Source: Aphelenchoides besseyi (lineage: Eukaryota; Nematoda; Chromadorea; Rhabditida; Aphelenchoididae). Taken from it: a DNA stretch of 64,000 nt. The translations under genes and the position numbers were made by a program. Each line of letters opens with the position of its first letter. Within the stretch, counting starts at the first letter, position 1. Shown here piece by piece: positions 13,115 through 24,781 of the stretch. A model generated the notes under the pieces. It was not told the origin of the DNA and did no database searches. It saw only the letters and a list, made by a program, of their open reading frames with translations. The stretch covers positions 9,672,001-9,736,000 of the forward strand of contig JAMPIQ010000001.1 of assembly GCA_024699855.1 (NCBI GenBank). Direction: 5' to 3'.

Positions 13115-13784
13115 GTAGTACGAAAATGGCGTCGCCAGCGTAGCCACTGCCTTCTTGGTGATACGAGCAAATTTCCTATACAAGCCCCAAAAACACTAAT
13201 TTCAGAAACTTTTACACTGATTTTGGCCATCTTCAACAACTTTCAACACCAATTCTAAGTACTATAAACTTTTGCATAACCAACAGCCTCCCGGAAATTA
13301 TGAGTTTTTTAATCCGGGAAGCATATTGGAAACGAGGGGACTCCTTCTTTAAGAATGTAAGTTTACTTTTGGACTATACACACCGTGGAAGCCTCGTTTT
13401 TTGAGGGTACAGTAGGCTGTCTCATACAAACTGTAAGTTTACTTTCGGACTATACAATTTGCGGGACCAATGATTCGGACCATCGACTAAAAGGCGAACC
13501 CTACCTTCTAATCAACAGCATTCAACAACTCTAAAAACAAACTTTATAGCAACAGAAAAGCACATCCTTAATGAGCAAACAATATCCACTGTACCACATG
13601 CAACTGAAAAATAATTCCAAACAAAATCCACACAAGATTTGCATTCGATGACGGACAAGCGGAATAGGCAAAAGGGACGGAATATGATTAAACAATGTTT
13701 TTGTTTATAGTTATCCGGGAAAAAAGTCACTGCGCCAACAAAACATTCGTAGACTTACCTCTATCGCAGCCATTTTCGTACTAC
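13115..13784. repeat. Candidate small inverted-repeat element
   Basis: A 16-base sequence, GTAGTACGAAAATGGC, at 13115-13130 reappears exactly inverted at 13769-13784, so the two ends of a 670-bp AT-rich block are terminal inverted repeats. Inside are two direct copies of a 24-base unit (13357-13380 and 13433-13456, one mismatch, 76 bases apart). GACT occurs close outside each end but not symmetrically. No transposase is encoded. This resembles a MITE-like non-autonomous element, but the repeats are short and other genomic copies cannot be checked here. Confidence 0.4.
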
Positions 13785-15961
13785 GACTTAAAAGGAAGTT
13801 TGTTTTTATTATTGTCTCGGAAGCGCAATTTGAGTGTATGTATCCTTTCGTCATACAAATTAGCCATTTGCGTCAGCTTTAATGTGATATTGATCATTAA
13901 ACTCGTACAAAGAGACTAATTTTTCTACTCTTCATTACAGAATTATGTTGTTGCCTATTACATGCCGAATGCAATTCAAGAGTACAAACAAGAGTCTCAC
14001 TAAAGAAACTTTATAAGTCCGAGTATTTAGCTCTTGTGTTAGAGGAGTGATGTCTTACTTCGTGCACAATCCCAGTTTCTTTGCTAATGTTCCAAACAAT
14101 GTTCGAATCGTACAGCATTCTTTTAGTTCCCTAATAAGAGATGGAAATATTCATCTCGTTCGATCAAACTCCCGAAAAGAGTTGTTTTTAGTGTCCGAGA
14201 GAAAGGTGGTTCGCTCGTTCCGATTGACTGCCACTTTCGTTCTGCAATCAGCGACCTTTTTGATCAGCTCGTTTCGCTCTTATTGCCGTTCGTAATTCGA
14301 TTTGGCATTTTTATTAGAATAGCGAGTGAGCGTATCAAATTTTTTGGTGTAAACGAAACATTTTTCCGCCTTTTCTGCTCGTAAACACGCAGATTTGTTT
14401 AAGCGCACTTTACTAAAAGGTTTGCTGATGTTCACGACCAAGTTGTAGTCTTCTACCGTATGGCTCGAACTTTGGGGTTTTCATGGCGAACCCAACTCTC
14501 AATCGCTTTTTGAAAAGTCGCTTAACGTCGACGGAAAGTTGCGGTTTTTATGCGTGTGAATGACTGGAAGGTTTTCGGCCTTGAGAGCGTTTCATTCAAT
14601 CAGTAAAATTTAACCGCAATGAATCATTCATGTCTTTGAGGTTCCAACGACGATCGACCGGAAACTCAATGACGAGCTGACTAATCAGTTGAGAGTTGAT
14701 AAGAACGAGCATTCGGCGATTGAGATTTCACGGATTTGGGTGATTCACTAATCTCGTTGAGTTCGCTTTTTTGCTGTTGATCGCCGCGGAGTTCGCAATC
14801 AAACGGCTGACTTTGACCTTTGCCTATCGGCTCCTCTTCAAAAGTTCATCCACGCGCGATTCGTAGGTGGACAGACGGGAGCGGAGAGTGTAATCTTCTT
14901 CGCGTTTTAGCCACCGACGATCGTTTTTCGGTCTCCGGTTTTCTCGATCTTTCTCTTCATCTCGATGGCAAATTGGCTGTTTTTTCCCGATTTTGTTTTG
15001 GATTTCAAAAGTAGAGAGCGAATGTAGCAGATTCTATCGGACGTTGGATGGTGTGTTTGTTACATTCGCGCGAAGTGATGCAACGAATGCGTTTCGCCTC
15101 TCAATGACTCACGACGCCTAGGAACGCAAAGGATGCGGAAGGGAATCGACGAACAAGGAAACAAGACGTTGGGAAGTGGACAGTCATAGCGGCGACTTTT
15201 TTCTGGAGATTCGTTTGTTGAGAGAAATTCCCGGACTTTCGTCTCGTCATTAGCTTACTTGACTTCCCCAGCGTTTTTGTTCGATCTTCCAATTGATGGC
15301 ACTTTTGAGGTTCGCAAACAAACGCAAAGAGGACGACGGGAATTTGCGTCGATTGAACTCGCACACGACTTTCCCTCGTAGTGCGCAATTGAATTCTCTG
15401 CGTTTCTTCTGTCTATCGTCATTTCGATTGCTCGTGCGCAGTTTAATGTTCACGACCTTTTGCGTGTTGTTATCTGCAGAAAACAACAAAAACAAAATGC
15501 ACGCTGCGATTTCGCACATGATCGTGGTTGGCATTTGCATGTCAATGATTGCACGCAAATGTCTATTCACTTACCATGAGATACGTGCAAATCGACGACA
15601 GACCGCGAATTCCCAAATCCATTACGCAACTTGCCAATCGCCATGGGATTGTGGCCAATTTGTGAAGGGAGACGATCATCTCGATCGGAGGTGTCCCCGT
15701 GTATAATTAGGAAATCGAGGGCATTCAATTGCCATTCGACGGCACACTTAGTGATTCCAACGGAATCGGCAAGCAGCGTATCGAATAACAAATGCGAGTT
15801 GCCGCATTTCTTCTCGAACACTCCTTTTTTGGCCAATTTATACGAACGATTTTAATTGTTCCTCTTGTAACTGCGCGCTCGAAAGTTTGTCCTTGACATC
15901 TCGCGCTCTTCGTTTCGACTTTTCGTGTTAGCGTTTCTTCGTAACCGAACGAATTTCAGTC
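13785..15961. other. Intergenic region before the EMI-domain gene
   Basis: No gene recognised. Open frames up to about 140 codons overlap on both strands and have no recognisable domain or consistent splice sites. The last bases form ATTTCAG-TC directly before the next start codon, a probable trans-splice acceptor. Confidence 0.5.
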
Positions 15962-17360
15962 ATGGATTGGAAACCAAAACTGCTCATCTGCGCCTTCGCT
16001 CTCCTGGCCGTCGAGTTGACTCAACTGACCGTTGGAGCTGAAACACCGTTGCCACCAAATATCACGTTGAGTGGTCCGCACGTTTGTCAATCGATTGAAA
16101 AGTATAAGTTTCAACTAACTGAGTGATCTCATTTGTGAAGTTTAGAGTAATCAGCGGTGTAAAATTGGAACGTTACACTCAGAACGTGACGTTGGAGACG
16201 ATCGTCAGTTGTAGCGATCCGTTTCAGAACTTTCGCTGCAAAGAAACGCGGTACGTTTTTAAGAGTTTTAGGCTTTGCAATGCTTGTTTAGGACAGGTAC
16301 TCGCATCAACTACAAGTCAGTGCCAAAAGAAGTCGATCAGATCGTGGAGAAGTGCTGTGAAGGTTACGCTCAAACTCAGAATTTGACTTGCGAGAAACGT
16401 GAGTCAACAAAAGAGCCATCAACATCAAGGTGTTCGTGTTTTCAGTTGCTGAGCCACAGCAATTCGTTCAAACGGATTCGAACCAAAACTCCAATTTCTT
16501 GATCACTTTGACCATCGCTTCATTGGCTACGATTGTTCTAATCACTCTGATTTTTGCTCTTTACTATCGTCGTAAGGTGGTGAACAAGAAAAAATTCGAA
16601 CATGCAGTAAAGTAAGTTCAATTCGAAATCCCTCGAATGATTACCTTGAATTCACAGGTACACGTCGAACAGTGCCGGGCATAGCGACGATGAAGATGAA
16701 GTGGACAATCGAGTTTTTCGTCCCGATTTCGTCACACCGTCGCCGGTTCGCTTGCAACCAAACGAACTGAAAGTGAAGACCGTGGAGGCGGATGGAGAAA
16801 CAAAACCGCAGCAAAGTGAGTGGTTTTATCAACGTCTGTTTTCGATCGACAAACGTTGTTGTTTGCTCTTTAATTTTCGATTATCGTTCCAGATGTCTAC
16901 GTCGAGTTGGGCGATCAAGCGGGCAGTTCGATTCGCGAAGATGGACAATACGAGACCATTCCGTCTGCGTATCGGGCGAGCAATCCAATCAGCTTCGAGA
17001 ATCCCAACTTATGTAAGCAACCGCTTTTGAGTGCGAATCGTTCGGATGTTGAAAGCGGCAACTTGGCTGCTGAACATTAGACGACTCGTTTGATGTTGGT
17101 TGCGGTGCTTTAATTTGCTTACTTTCACTCACAATAGTTTTCCAATTCATCCATCTCTTTTCTGTCCATTTGGCTTCTTTCGTGTGACGGGCGGATTTGG
17201 TTTGCTGTTGACTCATAGATTTCCATTCTAACTGACGGGTTTCGTAACTTTTGGTTTGCTGTTCACTCACATTTCGAAGTCGTTTTCCATTCAATTTGCT
17301 TGCATTTCAGATCCCAAAGTGCCATCACCCGATCTAAAGAACAACGATGCGCGGGTTTAG
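15962..17360 (+). CDS. EMI-domain single-pass membrane protein with ITAM-like tail
   Basis: Seven exons: 15962-16101, 16146-16250, 16292-16398, 16446-16611, 16658-16815, 16893-17012, 17311-17360; 281 residues. Residues 1 to about 28 are a signal peptide. Residues about 40-115 carry the EMI cysteine pattern: HVC near the start, SC and FRC in the middle, and the hallmark KCCEGY followed by a final Cys. There are no EGF repeats. A hydrophobic helix (about 136-159, ITLTIASLATIVLITLIF) is followed by YYRRK, a stop-transfer signal. The tail has YVEL and, 13 residues later, YETI, plus NPISFENPNLY near the end, so it looks like a phosphotyrosine-signalling tail. EMI receptors of the CED-1/Draper/MEGF10 family clear cell corpses and use YxxL and NPxY-type motifs; a similar role here is inference. 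Intron 6 (17013-17310) contains a short repeated TTTGGTTTGCTGTT unit. Confidence 0.8.
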
Positions 17361-17791
17361 AGCCAACTTCGTACTTCAATTCTAAAAGATTTTCTACCTA
17401 AAATGTTTTGCCAAAGTACGCGATTTTATCTGTGATAAGCTTGTACATAGTTCATTTTTTAATCGCCATACTCTTACGGGTATTGAGCTCTCGAATTTGT
17501 TTTCACTTCCAAAGTTGCATTTCTCGCAATGTCCAGGCTCATTCTTCACACTTAAACTTCCGAATCGATTGCCAAATTGTTTGTTGACTTAAAAGCCTCC
17601 AATTTCTCTCATGGTATTCCAATTTTTGTACAAACCATTGGACTGTTTCTCGCAATGTTTTATCATGTTCATTCAGCATAAATTTGTCTACGAACTCTCG
17701 AGATTGAACCGAAAATTCGTTAACGGAACGAGTGAAGACTTTTTTGTTTAAATCGACGCTTGAAATACACGAATAAGTTTAGTCTTCGAAG
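17361..17791. other. Intergenic spacer before Rab gene
   Basis: AT-rich; contains the 3' flank of the EMI-domain gene and the 5' flank of the Rab gene. No other element recognised. Confidence 0.5.
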
Positions 17792-18656
17792 ATGGCCATT
17801 AAAATGCATGGGATGTTAAAAACGAAACCCAACGAATTCAAAGGAAAAGTCGTGATGATCGGTGAGTTCAAAATTGTATTTTTCGATTGCCGTTCAGGTA
17901 ACTCGGGTGTCGGCAAGACGAGTATCTTGCTGCGTTATGATGGTCAGGGTTTCACGTCGTGCATGTCTCCAACGTTAACCGCCAGTTTCACAACGGCAAA
18001 AGTGTGAGTTGAATTGAAAGCCAACGGTCATTTCTGCCTTCAGTAAACTGAACGATGCAGAAGTTGAGTTGAGTATTTGGTAAGTGGATATTTGAGTTCA
18101 ATTGCAAAAACCGCTGCTTACAGGGACACCGCCGGACAAGAACGTTTCAAATCTATGTTACCTATGTACACACGAAAAGGTATGTGCAAAGAAACAAACT
18201 CGAGATTATAATCGTATCCAGCTGTGGCAGCAATTTTTGTTTATGACATAACTCGTTACGATTCCTTTCGCAACTTGGAAATGTGGTTCAATGGTAAGAG
18301 TTTTTTCATTTGATTTGTTGATGAAGACTTTAGAAATGGAGCGAAACGTTTCTACGCGAATGGTCAACGTCATCATGGCAAACAAATCGGACTTGGCATC
18401 GTCACGAGTGATCAGCGAAACTGAAGGTCGTGAATATGCGGCATCGAAGGGAGCAATTTACTTCGAGACTTCAGCGCTGAACGGCCGTGGAATCGAAACG
18501 GGAATGCGGACGATTGCCGAGCAACTTCTCGAGTATCATCGATTGAATTCGACATACGATAGCGAAAAAGAGGACACGCTAAAACGTGTGGAACCACAGG
18601 AAACAAAGGAACGCGACATAAAACCACGTTCAAAATCCTGTTGTACGATCAGTTAA
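17792..18656 (+). CDS. Rab-family small GTPase
   Basis: Six exons: 17792-17861, 17898-18003, 18044-18079, 18124-18179, 18222-18293, 18334-18656; 220 residues. It is a Ras-superfamily switch for vesicle traffic. All nucleotide-binding motifs are present: P-loop GNSGVGKTS, DTAGQERF (G3), NKSD (G4) and ETSAL (G5). The C-terminus KSCCTIS carries two cysteines three residues before the end, suited to geranylgeranylation. The effector region TLTASFTTAKV departs from the usual TIGxxF, so the subfamily is not settled; WDTAGQERFKSMLPMYTR most recalls Rab5/21/22-like proteins. The 15-residue N-terminal extension before the P-loop region is basic. The protein should cycle between cytosol and an endosomal or other membrane; the specific compartment is not shown by the sequence. 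Confidence 0.9.
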
Positions 18657-19145
18657 GCCTCTAGTTTCATTCAAATTTTTTGTATTTTCCAACTTTTACA
18701 CAACATTTTCGTCGGGTTTTAAATCAAAAAGAGCAATTCGGGTCTCTGATTTTTATCAACAAGCACTTCGCTCTCCCTTCTCCTCAGTTGTCATTCAACC
18801 AAATGGGCCGATTGCTGCAATGTGCTCAACAAGTGCAATTTCTTTGATGCTCATTAGTTTCGAATTCAATGGTTATCTTCATCGCTTTAATTCACGACTG
18901 TGCGGTTATTGACTCCTTCCATTTCTTTCGTGTAAATACGATCGATCTATTTGTTCTGTAGTTAACACTCCAGTGTGCATAATCGTCTTTTTTGTTCAAT
19001 ACGAGCTTATTAATTTCATCTTAGATGCAACGTAGCGAATAAAAAGTTTTCTCTCGAATACTCTCGTACTAATCAATTCGGTTCTCAGTGCCGTTTTACT
19101 GTCATCTATTCGTACAAGCTCACAAGGTATCTCGCAGTCTGAAAG
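18657..19145. other. Intergenic spacer, Rab to epimerase
   Basis: No coding frame or RNA gene recognised; several AATAAA-like and T-rich stretches as expected of flanking sequence. Confidence 0.5.
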
Positions 19146-19963
19146 ATGAAGGCAGTTCGACCAATCATTTGTCCCTCGATTCTAAATGCCGATTTGGCGA
19201 TTTTGGCCGAAGAGTGTCGGAAGCTTATCAAAGCCGGAGCTGACCATTTGCATCGTGAGTCTTCGCGTATCATCTTCTTTACCGTTTATTCTTCAGTTGA
19301 CGTTATGGACGGGCACTTTGTTCCGAACTTAACTTTTGGACATCCGGTGATTGAATGTCTTCGAAAGCAATTGGGCCCCGACGCTGTGAGTTCAAATTAC
19401 TCAAACAGCCTATGGTCGTTTAGTTCTTCGATGTTCACTTGATGGTTTCCGATCCCAAAAAATGGTTGGAGCCGATGCAAAAAGCCGGAGCAACTCAATT
19501 CACGTTTCATTACGAGGCTCTTGCTGACGACACGGAGGTTGGACGATTGATTGATGAAATCAAAGCCAAGAACTTGAAAGCGGGCCTCTCAATCAAACCA
19601 AAAACTCCAGTGAGTTCATTATTCTTTTTTAGTTGTTTTCATTCGGGCATTTAGGTCGAAAAACTCTTGCCATTTGCATCGAAACTCGACAACGCACTTG
19701 TGATGACCGTCGAGCCGGGATTCGGTGGACAGAAGTTTCAGGAAGAGCAAATGGACAAAGTCAGACGTCTTCGCAAAGAATATCCTCAACTGAACGTCCA
19801 AGTGGACGGCGGTGTGAGCACGGAAAACGTCCACATTTGTGCGGAAGCTGGAGCGAACGCGATCGTCTCCGGAACAGGGATCATCAAACAACCGAATCCC
19901 GAGTCGACGATCGCGGAAATGCGTGAGAAAGTTCAGAAAGCGATCAATCAATGGTCGGATTAG
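19146..19963 (+). CDS. rpe-1: Ribulose-phosphate 3-epimerase
   Basis: Exons 19146-19254, 19297-19385, 19424-19609 and 19655-19963 encode 230 residues (human enzyme 228). It interconverts ribulose 5-phosphate and xylulose 5-phosphate in the non-oxidative pentose phosphate pathway, in the cytosol. TIM-barrel family signatures are complete: [10 protein letters not shown] at the N-terminus, [14 protein letters not shown] with the metal-binding and catalytic Asp, [26 protein letters not shown] with the second catalytic Asp replaced by the usual context just downstream, and VQVDGGV. The phosphate-binding loop [12 protein letters not shown] is present. The AATAAA signal follows the stop within 15 bases. 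Intron sizes are 38-45 bases. Nothing unusual is seen. Confidence 0.96.
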
Positions 19964-20262
19964 AAGATGCAATAATAAATTTACGATTTTTATTTATCCG
20001 TAAAAACAATAATGAAAACAAGTAGCAGTGTTGGATTTACTGTTTAAACAAAAATCATCAATGTTTGGAGTATGTTTCGTTCTTTACATGTGACAACGAA
20101 AACAGGTCAATAAATGGAAAGGTATGAGATGCAAATCAATTGAGTGAAAAAGGGAATGATTTATAGAGAGGTGGAAAAAACATAAACATCCAGCTTCTTG
20201 ATTTCAACATTAACAAAAAGTTCTATGAACTATCTGAAATTGAACGATCTTATTACTCGTGA

Positions 20263-21228
20263 CTAATTGCTCGACTTACTCTCGGCATAATTTTGCTTAC
20301 GAGTACGTTTTGGATATGGAGAACGATGAAACTTGTCCGCTTGGCTTGCAGATGCCGCTTTTGGTTTGCGTTTCGTAGCCTTCTTCTTCGGTTCCGAAGC
20401 TTCTCCATTTTGATCCGTGTCGTCGTTTGGCGAATTTCCGTTTTGTTCATCACTGGCATCGTCGTCTTCGGGCGAGGCCGCTTTCTGCTTCTTCGGAGCT
20501 CCACGTTTACCTTTGGGTTTGGCGGCAGCTGAGATTCACTTACGAATTAACAAAATATAATGAGTAGTTACCTTTCGGTTTTGTGTTGTCTCGTTTCGGA
20601 GCTCCGCGTTTGGATTTTGCTGGGGCCTTGACTTCCGCTTCCTCTTCACTGCCTTCTTCGCCGTCATTTGCATTGCGAACGTTGTCCGTACCTTCCTCGT
20701 CGACGGGTTCTGAAATCAAAGGTTGTTTTAAAAACAGTCCGATAACTCACCAAGACGTTCAGCTTCAGCTTGTGGCGAAGCTTCGGGTGAATTTCCGTTC
20801 TGTTCATCACCGGCATCGTCGTCTTCGGGCGAGGCCGCTTTCTGCTTCTTCGGAGCTCCACGTTTACCTTTGGGTTTGGCGGCAGCTGAGATTCACTTAC
20901 GAATTAACAAAATATAATGAGTAGTTACCTTTCGGTTTTGTGTTGTCTCGTTTCGGAGCTCCGCGTTTGGACTTCGCTGGGGCCTTGGCTGCCACTTCCC
21001 CTTCACTGTCTTCGGCATCATCCTCCATGGCCTTGCGCACAGTGACAGTGTCCTCTTCGTCGATAGGCTCTAAAATAACAGAGTTGAATTTGATTATGAT
21101 TGTAATCACCCACCAAGACGTTCGACTTCGGCTGGTGGCGAGGCCTCCGGTTCGGGTTCCGTCGATTTCTGTTTTTTGGTCGACGTTGGAGTATTTTTCG
21201 CTTTGGAAGCACCGCGTTTGGGAGGCAT
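20263..21228 (-). CDS. Basic/acidic chromatin-type protein with duplicated exon module
   Basis: Five exons on the minus strand: 21114-21228, 20929-21069, 20751-20885, 20572-20709, 20263-20528; 264 residues. It alternates lysine-rich AT-hook-like stretches (KSKRGAPKRDNTKPK, PKGKRGAPKK) with acidic stretches (SPEDDDAGDEQNG, EPIDEED). This composition resembles HMGN/HMGI or histone-linker-like nuclear proteins, but no named family is matched. Exons 2+3 and exons 4+5 are duplicates; exon 1 ends like exon 3 (EASPxAExERL), so the gene grew by repeated units. The C-terminus FHRSPYPKRTRKQNYAE shares SPYPKR with the gene at 25762. A nuclear DNA-binding role is inference from composition and repeated RGAPK motifs. 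The frame is fixed by the splice phases and the conserved reading across both duplicate copies. Confidence 0.75.
20429..21142. repeat. Tandem duplication, two 357-bp units
   Basis: Unit A (20429-20785) and unit B (20786-21142) are direct tandem copies with a period of 357 bases. The 43-base intron inside each unit (20529-20571 and 20886-20928) is identical, whereas the other intron (20710-20750 and 21070-21113) has diverged in sequence and length. The flanking exons differ at scattered sites. The copies lie inside the chromatin-type gene and each contributes two exons. Confidence 0.9.
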
Positions 21229-22276
21229 TCTGCTGATGAAGTTGAGTGGATTATCCGGCAATTGTCTTAAAACTAGAACTCGGAATTTGAGACGAAAATC
21301 GACGTCAATGCACGATAGGCGACGCCGCCTAAATCACGTAGTAGGACACAATTTCGAGCGCTAAATTCAAACGCGAGTTTAATCCGAAATGTTGGGCATT
21401 CAATGGATGAGCAGCAGTCAGTTTCGGTGTTGCTTAACGTTCGTTTTGCGACGATCAAAAACATCGAAGCAAATGGACGACAACGGGAAACCGTTGGGGG
21501 AGAAAAGAGAGAGAAGATCGAGCAGAGTGGAGAGAGTTTAGTGGAGTGGCAAATAAGAGAGAAGGGAAAATGGTGTGGACGGTCGGTTGATGGTTGTTGA
21601 GCGTTTGTTGTGAACCCACTCGCCTCGTAACCATCAGTGGCCTCCACACAAAAACTGACGACCCACAAAGCACCTGCCCGACTATTTCAATTACAAACGC
21701 GAACCGATAAAAGGAAAATAATATGCGCACTCTTTTCTTTGACAATAAACTCAACTTGTTCGATGATATTTGCCAGCAACAACCGAGAAAGAAAGGAAAT
21801 CGAGGCGAACGAATTCCGTCGGTTTCTACCTCAACGACAGCGCCTTCTCAGCGGAAACCAACGGATTTACGGTAACGTTGTTTTAGGCCTATGAACTTGT
21901 TGATGCGAGGAAACAAACGATTGGAGAGAAGACGTTAAGGTTTCGCCGTTCAACGACAAGCAATCGATTGAAATCGAAAAGTCGAATGTAAACAAACGCG
22001 AAATCGATCAGAGACATTAATCGACGAATGTTTTTGCCAAAACACAACTCACGACCGGCTTATTTCGTTTCAAGATGTCGTGTAGATTTGATTATCAATT
22101 AACGAAAGTTATGACAAACAGAAACTAAATGTGAAGGACATCAGTAACATTAGAATAAGTAAGTATAAGCCATCGAAACTTTGTTGGCTAAAAATTTGCA
22201 TTTTTAGATCGAAAAGATGTGAAAACAGTCGGTCATTGTGCTCAAATCGTTAGATTTTGGTTGTTTGTTGGAGACA
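21229..22276. other. Shared 5' region between two divergent genes
   Basis: This 1-kb interval separates the minus-strand chromatin-type gene and the plus-strand MSP-domain gene, so it should hold both promoters. A purine-rich stretch of GAGA-like repeats lies near 21500-21570. No coding sequence was recognised. Confidence 0.45.
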
Positions 22277-23202
22277 ATGAAGAAGGAAAACAAGCAAAAC
22301 GATAGTCGACGTGGCGATCTAATGACCGCAATCGAACAGAAAGCGACTGCTGAAGGGAAGATTCAATCACCGTCTAAATCTACTTCCGGAGACAGTCAAA
22401 GTATCGGTAAACGATGATTTCGAATATGCGTCTAAGTATCGTATTTCAGAGTCTGCCAATGTTACTTCTGCGACGACTCAAGGAACAACCGGTCGTACGA
22501 CCTATCGCTCAACCAAACGTCGTCCGCAAAACAATGCGACAGAACTTCTCTTCGTTAGGGTACGCGATCGTCCAGAAGTTGCGCGTATACAGGTTCTTCT
22601 TTGCAACATTTCTGATCGTCCGCTTTTCTTTAAACTCAAAGCAAATGCCGAATCGCATATTTCGGTTTGCTTTCAACATTCACTTCTAACTTCAGTTTTG
22701 TAGGCTTTGCCCTCTGGTAGTGGTCATATTGCGCCGCGTGGATCTGCACGTGTGGTGTTGTCGTGGTCGCGTCCGTCGAACGTGAGCAACTGGCCAGAAG
22801 AACCAAAACTCTTGTTGATAACTCGTTTTCTTAACAAGGAAAATGACATTTCCAACGATTTGACTTGTACTCGTCTTCTGGCTCGCGTAGCATCAAAAGG
22901 TTTTTGTTCAGCGTCAGAGCCTCCTATTGAACAGTTGCTGCTCGATGCCGTTTCGAAGCCAATGGAGGATGGAAATCTGAGTGCAGAAATGAGCATTTCA
23001 AAGTATCTAAACTGCATAACGACTAGCTATATTTTTGTATTTCAGAGCGCAAGTACCTGAAGATACTGAACAGACGCACAGTTCAGTCAACGACTTTATC
23101 AACCAACTGACTTCACAGCAGCTAGCGATTCTCATTGCATGTCTTTTTGTTCTTTTTCTTGCTTTGTACAACAATGTCAGTCGACCATCCAAGAGCCGTT
23201 AG
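22277..23202 (+). CDS. Tail-anchored MSP-domain (VAP-like) protein
   Basis: Exons 22277-22406, 22450-22664, 22704-23002 and 23046-23202 give 266 residues. The N-terminal 60 residues are polar and disordered. Residues about 70-150 form a major-sperm-protein fold: VLLCNISDRPLFFKLKA, then HISALPSGSGHIAPRGSARVVLSW matching the conserved KTTAP...P..G.I.PG strand order. The C-terminus has one hydrophobic helix (AILIACLFVLFLALY) followed by a short basic tail, typical of a tail anchor in the ER membrane. VAP proteins tether the ER to other membranes by binding FFAT motifs; MOSPD-type proteins are the alternative. The usual coiled coil between MSP domain and anchor is not obvious. AATAAA lies about 60 bases after the stop. 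Confidence 0.8.
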
Positions 23203-23942
23203 GCGTATTGAGTTCGTCGAGGTTTATTTCTTTAGTTTTGTTGTGAAACAAACAATGATTTAATAAACTTTTTTATAGACAAAAATACAAAAAACAAAGA
23301 AATGAAATTCCACTCTCTTTAGTTGATCAATTGTTCTATTTCACTTTTTAGGTTCTTCGACAATCTCCTTCGGCTTCTAAAAACAAACGATTCGACTTAA
23401 ACAATTGAAGCTTCAATCTCTTCGAATCCTCGTCCATAGTCCGCCTCTTGTGCGAACTGTAGCGGACGTGTTGTCTCTTAATTGCACTCAGCCAACGAAA
23501 AAAAGCGACTGGTCTTTATTATCCTCAAACTTGGGTTAGTAAACCGAACCACAACTTCACGAATGAATGATCGTGAGAACAGCAATAAACAAAGTAACGG
23601 GAACACTAATCAACAAAATGCAAAGAGCGTATCAATCAACGGAGGCGACTTTAAGAGTTCGCTAAACCAAATTGGCCTAAAAACGACGGGCAAAAAAGAA
23701 GACCGACGACGTGGTTGGCCAGTCGTACAAGTAGACTGGCGAAATTTTAGGCGCAAAATCGATCACCAAACGGTTTGAGAGCAACAGAAGAAGGCGGACC
23801 TTTCGGTCTGCAGAATTGGGCCATTTGGGTGTTTTTCTTCGCGTTCGCACGCCACAGCACCGTTCCAAACAAGCCGTCGGATTTTTTGCACGAACTTCCA
23901 AACCGCTTGTTGTCAACAGAAAGTGTTGTTTTCGTGTTTTTT

Positions 23943-24024
23943 TTCGCTTTTAGTGTTTACCGTGATTTGCGTATTTCTCGCGTTTCAGTTGTTGCAATAG
24001 GACCTCAAGACCCAAATAGCAATG
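23943..24024 (+). pseudogene. Decayed copy of part of the membrane-protein gene at 24782
   Basis: Bases 23943-24024 align at roughly four in five positions, with small indels, to 24799-24880 inside exon 1 of the downstream membrane-protein gene. The frame is broken by a stop (TTGCAATAG) and by indels, so this copy cannot encode the same protein. The upstream plus-strand open frame starting near 23563 (Asn/Gln-rich) has no usable splice sites to it and is left unassigned. Confidence 0.5.
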
Positions 24025-24346
24025 GTTTTTGTCGTACTAATAAGTAACTTGGCACAATTACAAAACATACCATTTACCGGAAAGATGCTTGATTATGCGA
24101 ACTTCCAAGCAAAACTCGACCAAGCAGTTCACAACAACCCACAACTCGCACCAGAAACAAAATTGCAGTATTTGCAACACTACAAGCAGGCGAACAAGTG
24201 AACATCACAGTAGACGGTGGGGCGTTCAAAATGTTCGTCAAACTGCGGCAACGCAGATGAACAAAGTTGAAATCGGACCGCTACAGTTCATCCCGATGAA
24301 GATCGGAGAAACCCAATTTCGACGAATGTTGGACTCTGGATCTTAA
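24022..24346 (+). mobile_element. Possible BEL/Pao-like retroelement remnant
   Basis: Two short plus-strand frames (24022-24201 and 24257-24346) encode pieces reminiscent of a retrotransposon. The first has IPFTGKMLDYANFQAKLDQAV with HNNPQLAPETKLQYL, resembling the gag block of Pao/BEL elements. The second ends in MLDSGS, like a retropepsin active-site motif, then stops. Reverse transcriptase and terminal repeats are absent, so this is at most a deleted, inactive fragment. The match is by motif recall, not by search. Confidence 0.35.
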
Positions 24347-24781
24347 TTTCCATAATATCTTTTGACGACGTGCCAATAACATTCAAGAAAATCTAACATC
24401 TCTTAGGATTGTAACTTCTATCTCGCGAATAAACTCTTTCTGATTACAGACGTTCTATTTCTTTCATTTTCTAAACAATAGAGTTGATTGGGTATTTTTT
24501 TATCTGCTTACCACTGCAAGGACTGTCCCAGTGTCGCTGTTTTGAACAAAATGCTGCAATTCGACGAGCACATCTCCGTCGTTAGTGAGTCGTTTGTGGC
24601 AGCAATTCGTGCTGAAAAGGTGCTCTTCGTAAGTACCCGAATACAAGCCGCCGCAATAGTTGCCGAACGGCATCCTAGAAACTCAACGACTCGTCGACTG
24701 AGTAGCAATCACGAAAACACCTTCGAAACATTGACCTCAAGATGCGAATTCGCTCTCGAACGGATATCCTGATTGTGGAAG

